A DNA stretch of 64,000 bases from Hymenobacter puniceus (GTDB lineage Bacteria; Bacteroidota; Bacteroidia; Cytophagales; Hymenobacteraceae). How positions within the stretch are numbered: position 1 is the first letter of the stretch; every line of letters begins with the position of its first letter. The DNA lies in the NCBI RefSeq assembly GCF_014333525.1, contig NZ_JACSCX010000001.1, positions 558,001-622,000 on the forward strand. Reading direction: 5' to 3'. Position numbers and translations under genes: made by a program. Positions 59,701-64,000 of this stretch are shown here, piece by piece. The notes under the pieces were generated by a model. That model was given only the letters and a program-made list of their open reading frames with translations, did not search any database and was not told the origin of the DNA.

Positions 59701-60171
59701 GGCCTTGTCGCCCTGAATCGTGACGTTCTTTTTACGCTGCGCGTACTGGCGGTCGTAGTCGGTGGCGGTTACCACCAGCTGGCCGTTTTCTGTGTAGCGA
59801 CGGGCTGTTTCCTTCACCGTGGCAAAGGCGGCGGGCAGCACCTGCATCAGCACCACTTCTAGATCTTTGTTGCGCTGCTTTTCCAGCTCGTCGATCTGGT
59901 CGAAGAGCTTCTCCTTAGCCAAGATGTCGAGGCTGGCATCTTCGTTGACACGGGCGTGCAACGCGGCCAGCTGATCGTCGAGCGGCTTGAGGTGGGCGTC
60001 GATGCGGGCGCGCACCTCGTTGGTGTGCTCGCGCAGCTGGTCGTCGGAGAGCTGTGCCAGTTTGGCATATTCGGCGTTTACGAGCGCCACATAGGGGATA
60101 ATCTCCTTCAAGTCCCGGTCCGATTTCGTTCCGAAAATCTTGGCGACGGTTTTCCCTAGAAAGTCAAACAT
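56764..60171 (-). CDS. secA: Preprotein translocase ATPase SecA
   Basis: 1135 residues. Drives protein export through SecYEG. Motor domain: MLDEVDSV-type DEAD box ([13 protein letters not shown]), [17 protein letters not shown] for Walker A, [20 protein letters not shown] with the [20 protein letters not shown] motif VI. A Bacteroidota-type insert lies around 370-460. The C-terminal end has no Cys-rich zinc motif; instead it closes with [20 protein letters not shown] and ends VLVDEA. The start [14 protein letters not shown] at 60171 is supported by a TAAATTTG box 37 nt upstream; the longer frame start at 60273 lies beyond the promoter. Confidence 0.96.
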   Translation of the reverse strand: [1135 protein letters not shown]

Positions 60172-60207
60172 GCTGTTATTTTTAAACTGAAACGCCGGGG
60201 CGTACCT

Positions 60208-60215
60208 CAAATTTA
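60208..60215 (-). promoter_or_regulatory. -7 promoter box (TAAATTTG) of secA
   Basis: Exact TAnnTTTG on the minus strand, 36 nt before the ATG at 60171. Confidence 0.6.
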
Positions 60216-60276
60216 CAGGGATTTCCGGGATTCTCCTGGGGAAATACCGTAAACGCGCCGCCCCGAACCCCAAAAC

Positions 60277-60315
60277 GACAAACCCCGCATCCTCAAAAAG
60301 GGTGCGGGGTTTGTC
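60277..60315. terminator. Terminator-like hairpin upstream of secA
   Basis: GACAAACCCCGCA pairs with TGCGGGGTTTGTC; the stem is 13 bp perfect with a 13-nt spacer. It may end the glf transcript before it reads into secA. Confidence 0.75.
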
Positions 60316-60377
60316 TGATCGGCGAACTTGTCAGGTCAGTTAGCCGGATTAGTACGTTGTACTGAGGCGTAGTAGCA

Positions 60378-60472
60378 CGCCATGCAGAGGCGCAACTGAA
60401 GCATCTCGCATGCTGGCATGCTGTGTTACTACTCAGGCATCAGCACGCAAGACGCTGCGCTCTGCATGACGT
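60378..60472. repeat. Degenerate inverted repeat after glf (copy D)
   Basis: The left CGCCATGCAGAGGCGCAACTG and right CGCTGCGCTCTGCATGACG pair imperfectly, and GAAGCATCTCGC resembles the core of the repeats at 5578 and 45120. It is a decayed relative of that family, 12 nt beyond the glf stop. Confidence 0.65.
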
Positions 60473-60484
60473 TTCAGGGGCGCT

Positions 60485-61666
60485 TTACTGTTTGGCCGGG
60501 TCACGGGGCACCAGCTTCTCCATGATGGACGTGGAGCCAATAATAGCTGGTTTCTGGGCTTTCAGGGCTTCTTCGCTCTTCTCAGTGAGGCGCTTATAGA
60601 GTGTGAGAGCCTGTGCCACTACCTGGTCCATGTTGTAATACTTATAGGTAGCGAGGCGCCCCACAAAATGTACGTTCGGTGTCTGGTCGGCGAGCTTTTT
60701 ATACTGATTATACAACTCAGCATTCTCCAGACGCGGCACAGGATAGTATGGGTCGCCTTCTGCTTTTGGATACTCGTACACCAACGCCGTTTTGGGATGC
60801 TTTTGACCGGTGAGGGCCTTAAACTCCGTGATGCGCGTGTATAGGTTGTCGTTCGGGTAGTTCACTACGGGCGCGGCCAAGTGCTGCTCTACGTTCAGGG
60901 TTTCGTGCTTGAACTCCAAGGAGCGGTATGGCAACTTGCCATATTTGAAGTCAAAGTACTCATCCACCGGACCCGTGAAAATCATTTCCTTGAAAGGAAT
61001 GAAGTCGATGATGTCATGGTAATCGGTGTTGAGCATCACCTTGATGTTCGGGTGGTCAAGCATGCGCTCAAACATGCGGGTGTAGCCGTGCAGCGGCATG
61101 GCCTGGTAAGTATCCGTGAAATACCGGTCGTCGCGGTTGGTGCGGGTAGGTACGCGGCTTGTCACCGACTTGTCTAGTTCCGACGGGTCCATGCCCCACT
61201 GCTTGCGGGTATAGTGCTTGAAGAACTTCTCGTACAGCTCACGCCCTACTTTGCTTACTACCACATCCTCGGAAGTGCGAATAACAGGTACGTCCTCAGC
61301 TACTGACTCGAAGAATTGCTCTACCTCGAAGCTGTTCAGCGACAAACCATAGAGCTTGTTGATGGTGTCGAGGTTGATAGGCATGGGCACCATCTGGCCA
61401 TCCACAGAGGCCAGCACGCGGTGCTCGTACGGGCGCCAGTCCGTGAAATCGGAGAGGTACTCAAATACGTCTTTGGAATTGGTGTGGAAGATATGCGGGC
61501 CATATTTATGGACCAGGATGCCATCCTCATTGTAGTGGTCGTAGGCATTGCCAGCAATATGGTTGCGCTTGTCTACGATAAGGACTTTTTTATTCGAGCG
61601 GGTGGCTAGCCGTTCCGCCAGCACGCTGCCGGCAAATCCGGCCCCAACAATCAGGTAATCAAACAT
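60485..61666 (-). CDS. glf: UDP-galactopyranose mutase
   Basis: 393 residues. FAD-dependent ring contraction of UDP-galactopyranose to UDP-galactofuranose for cell-surface glycans. The FAD-binding start is YLIVGAGFAGSVLAERLA; further marks are KRNHIAGNAYDHYNEDG, GPHIFHTNSKDVFEYL, RKQWGMDPSELDKSVTSRVP and YTRMFERML, and late Arg/Tyr positions that bind UDP. A glycosyltransferase gene lies 53 nt upstream on the same strand, which fits galactofuranose-bearing glycan assembly. Assignment is secure. Confidence 0.95.
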   Translation of the reverse strand: MFDYLIVGAGFAGSVLAERLATRSNKKVLIVDKRNHIAGNAYDHYNEDGILVHKYGPHIFHTNSKDVFEYLSDFTDWRPYEHRVLASVDGQMVPMPINLDTINKLYGLSLNSFEVEQFFESVAEDVPVIRTSEDVVVSKVGRELYEKFFKHYTRKQWGMDPSELDKSVTSRVPTRTNRDDRYFTDTYQAMPLHGYTRMFERMLDHPNIKVMLNTDYHDIIDFIPFKEMIFTGPVDEYFDFKYGKLPYRSLEFKHETLNVEQHLAAPVVNYPNDNLYTRITEFKALTGQKHPKTALVYEYPKAEGDPYYPVPRLENAELYNQYKKLADQTPNVHFVGRLATYKYYNMDQVVAQALTLYKRLTEKSEEALKAQKPAIIGSTSIMEKLVPRDPAKQ

Positions 61667-61719
61667 AGCGTACGGGGTGAATGTGGTTGGTAGAAAGGAT
61701 GCAGCAGGAAATTTCGCTT

Positions 61720-62961
61720 TTACAGAGTAGCAGCAGTGGTAAGAACAGGCGTCTTGGCTTGCAGACGATTGTGCATCAATTCCACCATTTGCTGCCAGGT
61801 CTGGTCCCAGGAAATGGTGGCGAGGTAGTCGTCGGTGCGCTGGCGCCAGTCGGCGTCCTGCGTTTGTAGCAACGCCTTCTCAATAGCCTGGCCGAAGTCG
61901 GGGGCAGAGCTGGCAATCTGAACGAGATTCAACTCGCCGTAAGGCCGCACCACGTCGCGGATGGGGGTGCTGACAACTGGCCGGCCGGCCGCCAGATACT
62001 CCGGTGTTTTAGTAGGCGAAATAAACTTGGTGCTTTCGTTGTCGGCGAACAGCAGCGTAGCTACTTCCCAACCCCGCAGGTATGCAGGCAGTTCCTGGTA
62101 GTCTTTACCGCCGAGGTAATGAATGTTGGCCTGACGGGGCAGGGTGGCCGGGTCAATTTTTACAACCGGCCCAATAATGACAAATTGCCATTGTGGATGG
62201 GCTTCTGCTAGCTGGCCCAACAACTCGATATCTAACCGCTCATCCACTACGCCGAAAAACCCAATGCGTGGATGCGCAATACCGGCCTGGTCTGCGGGCT
62301 CTGGCATGGCTTGGCGGGCCTGCCCGAAATGCGCCTTATCGATGCTACTGGGGAAGGGGTGCGCATCAGCATGCTGCTGGCGCTTGGCTTCATAGAGCGT
62401 ATGGCCGCCCGTGAACACCAAGTCAGCTTTCTCGAACAATTCCTGCTCTAGTTTGCGCAGCTGAGGCGGTGCAAACTTGAAGGCAGCCAACTCGTCCATA
62501 CAGTCATATACTGTAAGTAGTGGCTGAAAAAGGCGCGACTTGCCCAATGCCATGGGCGTGTAGTACCAGAACAGATACTGCTCAATGCCCTGTTCATTGA
62601 AATAGCGGCTGAGCACCTCAAATTGAGCTTGGTCGGCAGCAGATTCCTGCTCACGCAGCCTGTCAGGCAAGTGCACGACCAGCACTTTCAAGCCCTGTTG
62701 GCGCTCTTTCACCTCTATATGGGGTTCCACCAGATTGTCGGGGTGGTAGAAGGCGTCTTCTACATAAAACACCCGGCCATACTGCGCAAAGCGTGAAAGC
62801 AAGTGCTGAGGCCGTTGCCACACAAAATCCCAATGCAAATGTGCAAAGCACACTACATCAGGCAAAGAATAGGAATCAGGTGCACCAGTAACGGCAGTTT
62901 GGGTAGTGGAGGCGGAGCTGGAGGCATGCGCATTCAACCCCGCTGGTGGAGACAGCGGCAT
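61720..62961 (-). CDS. GT-B glycosyltransferase next to glf
   Basis: 413 residues. The N-terminal 30 residues are Ser/Thr/Ala rich. Then VVCFAHLHWDFVWQRPQHLL, the start motif of a large family of Bacteroidota glycosyltransferases in GT4-like fold; the C-terminal domain has IGFFGVVDERLDIELLGQLA, FVIIGPVVKIDP and STKFISPTKTPEYLAAGRPV, the nucleotide-sugar E-x7-E type region. It probably transfers a sugar in capsule or exopolysaccharide synthesis; transfer of galactofuranose is inferred from glf next door. The ATG at 62961 was chosen over a TTG two codons earlier. Confidence 0.85.
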   Translation of the reverse strand: MPLSPPAGLNAHASSSASTTQTAVTGAPDSYSLPDVVCFAHLHWDFVWQRPQHLLSRFAQYGRVFYVEDAFYHPDNLVEPHIEVKERQQGLKVLVVHLPDRLREQESAADQAQFEVLSRYFNEQGIEQYLFWYYTPMALGKSRLFQPLLTVYDCMDELAAFKFAPPQLRKLEQELFEKADLVFTGGHTLYEAKRQQHADAHPFPSSIDKAHFGQARQAMPEPADQAGIAHPRIGFFGVVDERLDIELLGQLAEAHPQWQFVIIGPVVKIDPATLPRQANIHYLGGKDYQELPAYLRGWEVATLLFADNESTKFISPTKTPEYLAAGRPVVSTPIRDVVRPYGELNLVQIASSAPDFGQAIEKALLQTQDADWRQRTDDYLATISWDQTWQQMVELMHNRLQAKTPVLTTAATL

Positions 62962-63134
62962 AGGCAAAACAAAATGAAGAATAAAGTGGGTTGCAGGCCT
63001 CTAACCAGGGCTTCAGCATCTATAGCCTGCTAGCACTTTGTGGGTATACGCCCAATTATTTAAAAGGATATTGACGAGCTAACGCTAAAATACTTGGCAT
63101 AGTTCAGCTAAGTTGAATAGCTCAACCGTAAACT

Positions 63135-63650
63135 TCAAAGTAATAGCTGCATTTCCACTGCATCCTGCCAACCTGCCGCCGTACGTAGCCATTCCCGGCG
63201 TACGCCTACTGGCACAAAGCCTGCTGCTGTGAACAATTGCAGGCTGGCTGCATTATCGGCGGCAACTGTGCAGTGCAGCTGATGCAGCCGCAATACCTGC
63301 CGAGCATAGGGCTGCATCAGTTGCAGCGCCGCCTGCGCATAGCCCTGCCGCCGCTGGCTAGCCTGCACCACCACCCCTACTCCAGCCCGTTGGTGCAGGG
63401 GCTCAAAAGCAAACAAGTCGATGGTGCCCACAGCTGCGCCACTAGCCGTAGCGCACAGCACCAGCCGCAGCTGACGCACCTCATGTAAGTCGGCGGCGGC
63501 GTTGTCGAGGTACTGCCGCAGCGTGTAGCGCGACACCGGTGCCAGCGTATCAGACACGCTCCAGACTGCGGGGTCGTTTTCCAGCGCATATAGAAAGTCG
63601 AGGTCGTCGGCTTCGAGAGGGCGCAGGAATACGAGGTCGGAATGGAGCAT
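63135..63650 (-). CDS. GNAT N-acetyltransferase
   Basis: 171 residues. Begins MLHSDLVFLRPLEADDLDFL; the acetyl-CoA motif is VVVQASQRRQGYAQAALQLM (QRRQGYA), and LHQLHCTVAADNAASLQLFT carries the Asn-x-x-Ser helix. This matches the small spermidine/diamine or ribosomal acetyltransferase-like GNATs (SpeG-like layout). The substrate is unknown. The start codon is 2 nt from the end of a large inverted repeat (63653-63746), so the start cannot lie in that repeat without it being translated. Confidence 0.85.
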   Translation of the reverse strand: MLHSDLVFLRPLEADDLDFLYALENDPAVWSVSDTLAPVSRYTLRQYLDNAAADLHEVRQLRLVLCATASGAAVGTIDLFAFEPLHQRAGVGVVVQASQRRQGYAQAALQLMQPYARQVLRLHQLHCTVAADNAASLQLFTAAGFVPVGVRREWLRTAAGWQDAVEMQLLL

Positions 63651-63652
63651 GT

Positions 63653-63746
63653 TGCTGTGCTGATTTCTGATGTATTGATGTGCTGTGTTGACTATGGCAA
63701 TGCGCTTGTGGATCAGCACACCAACACATTAGAAATCAGCACAGCA
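63653..63746. repeat. Inverted repeat over the dapF stop and next to the GNAT start (copy H)
   Basis: Left arm TGCTGTGCTGATTTCTGATG (from 63653) pairs with CATTAGAAATCAGCACAGCA (ending 63746); the arms hold units like GATGTATTGATGTGCTGTG. The right arm covers the dapF stop (63738-63736), the left arm ends 2 nt before the GNAT start codon. Confidence 0.88.
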
Positions 63747-64000
63747 TAGAGCCTTCAAATACCCGCGTGGCGGGGCCAATGAGGTAGACGTGCCGGAAGG
63801 AGCCGTCGGGTTGGGTCTGGAAGGTTACGCGCAGGTCGCCGCCGGGGGTGCGCAGGTGCACAGGACTGGTAGCGCCATGCTGTGAGGCGGCCAGCGCTAC
63901 GGCCGTAACGCCGGTGCCGCAGCTCAGAGTTTCATTTTCTACGCCCCGCTCGTAGGTGCGTACCTGCCAGGGCTGGCCGGGCACGGTGGGCGCCTCCACG
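63736..64000 (-). CDS. dapF: Diaminopimelate epimerase, C-terminal part (runs off window)
   Basis: Last 87 or so residues of the enzyme that interconverts LL- and meso-diaminopimelate for lysine and peptidoglycan synthesis. The second catalytic Cys is in the signature [20 protein letters not shown], followed by the closing strands [16 protein letters not shown] and [13 protein letters not shown]. The N-terminal half with the first Cys lies beyond position 64000. Its last codons sit within an inverted repeat. Confidence 0.93.
   Translation of the reverse strand, partial: VEAPTVPGQPWQVRTYERGVENETLSCGTGVTAVALAASQHGATSPVHLRTPGGDLRVTFQTQPDGSFRHVYLIGPATRVFEGSMLC

Larger units (their letters stand above)
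60172..60484. other. 313-nt gap between secA and glf
   Basis: Contains the secA -7 box, a terminator-like hairpin at 60277-60315 and a degenerate inverted repeat at 60378-60472. No coding frame of note. Confidence 0.7.

Noticed and set aside
57244..59862. 872-codon open frame on the plus strand opposite secA
   Set aside because: It is the antisense shadow of secA, which has full family motifs. In GC-rich genes with biased codons, one antisense frame often lacks stops. Its own translation is rich in His/Val/Gly runs with no domain.
1..64000. CRISPR array, insertion sequence, integron or prophage
   Set aside because: No direct repeats with regular spacers, no transposase or integrase, no phage genes. 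The inverted repeats lack an internal gene and are too short to be autonomous elements.

Overview
The window is a contiguous piece of chromosome from a GC-rich member of the Bacteroidota, most likely Hymenobacter or a close relative (Cytophagales). The phylum call rests on repeated TAnnTTTG -7 promoter boxes, the near absence of Shine-Dalgarno sequences, and families typical of the phylum (DUF3108, DUF3857, DUF4097, DUF2490, FecA-like TonB receptors, ECF sigma/anti-sigma pairs, a lineage-type SecA). The genus is inference. I see no rRNA, tRNA, CRISPR array, insertion sequence or prophage. Coding density is high and most of the window is core genome.

Layout. 1-2.3 kb: partial short-chain dehydrogenase, a GNAT acetyltransferase and an exported beta-rich protein. 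2.5-10.5 kb: housekeeping block on the plus strand (recA, DUF3108 protein, response regulator and histidine kinase, RluA-type pseudouridine synthase, rplM-rpsI-rpsB-tsf). 10.5-16.7 kb: small hypothetical genes, a DUF3089 lipoprotein, envelope proteins, a YeiH-type transporter and its LysR regulator. 16.8-23.9 kb: exported S9 and M28 peptidases, a small membrane protein and a FecA-like receptor. 23.9-31 kb: FUSC and bestrophin membrane proteins, a membrane-anchored MutS-like ATPase carrying an unusual insert, an exported-protein gene broken by one amber codon, and a 2-aminomuconate-deaminase-like RidA protein. 31-36.8 kb: an exported double TonB_C protein, a DisA_N (diadenylate cyclase) protein with an altered motif, an NTR-like protein, an M1-like peptidase and a hotdog-fold protein.

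36.8-47.9 kb is the most distinctive region. An ECF sigma factor, a membrane anti-sigma factor and an exported DUF4097 protein are followed by an exported PPC-domain protein, a 1117-residue TPR plus MORN-repeat protein, and two DUF3857/transglutaminase proteins. One of these two keeps its Cys-His-Asp residues and the other has lost them. All seven genes run in one direction and look like an envelope-directed module. 48-60 kb: lipoprotein, ALDH7-type dehydrogenase, HtrA protease, Hsp20, DUF2490 outer-membrane protein, M20 amidohydrolase, SPOR lipoprotein, deoC and secA. 60-64 kb: UDP-galactopyranose mutase with a glycosyltransferase, a GNAT enzyme and the C-terminal part of dapF.

The strongest non-genic signal is a set of about ten long inverted repeats (roughly 80-185 bp). 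Nearly all begin within about 20 bp of a stop codon or overlap it, on its 3' side. Three share a common core. Several others have arms built from short degenerate tandem units that differ from locus to locus. They are distinct from the ordinary compact terminators seen after recA, tsf, secA and other genes.
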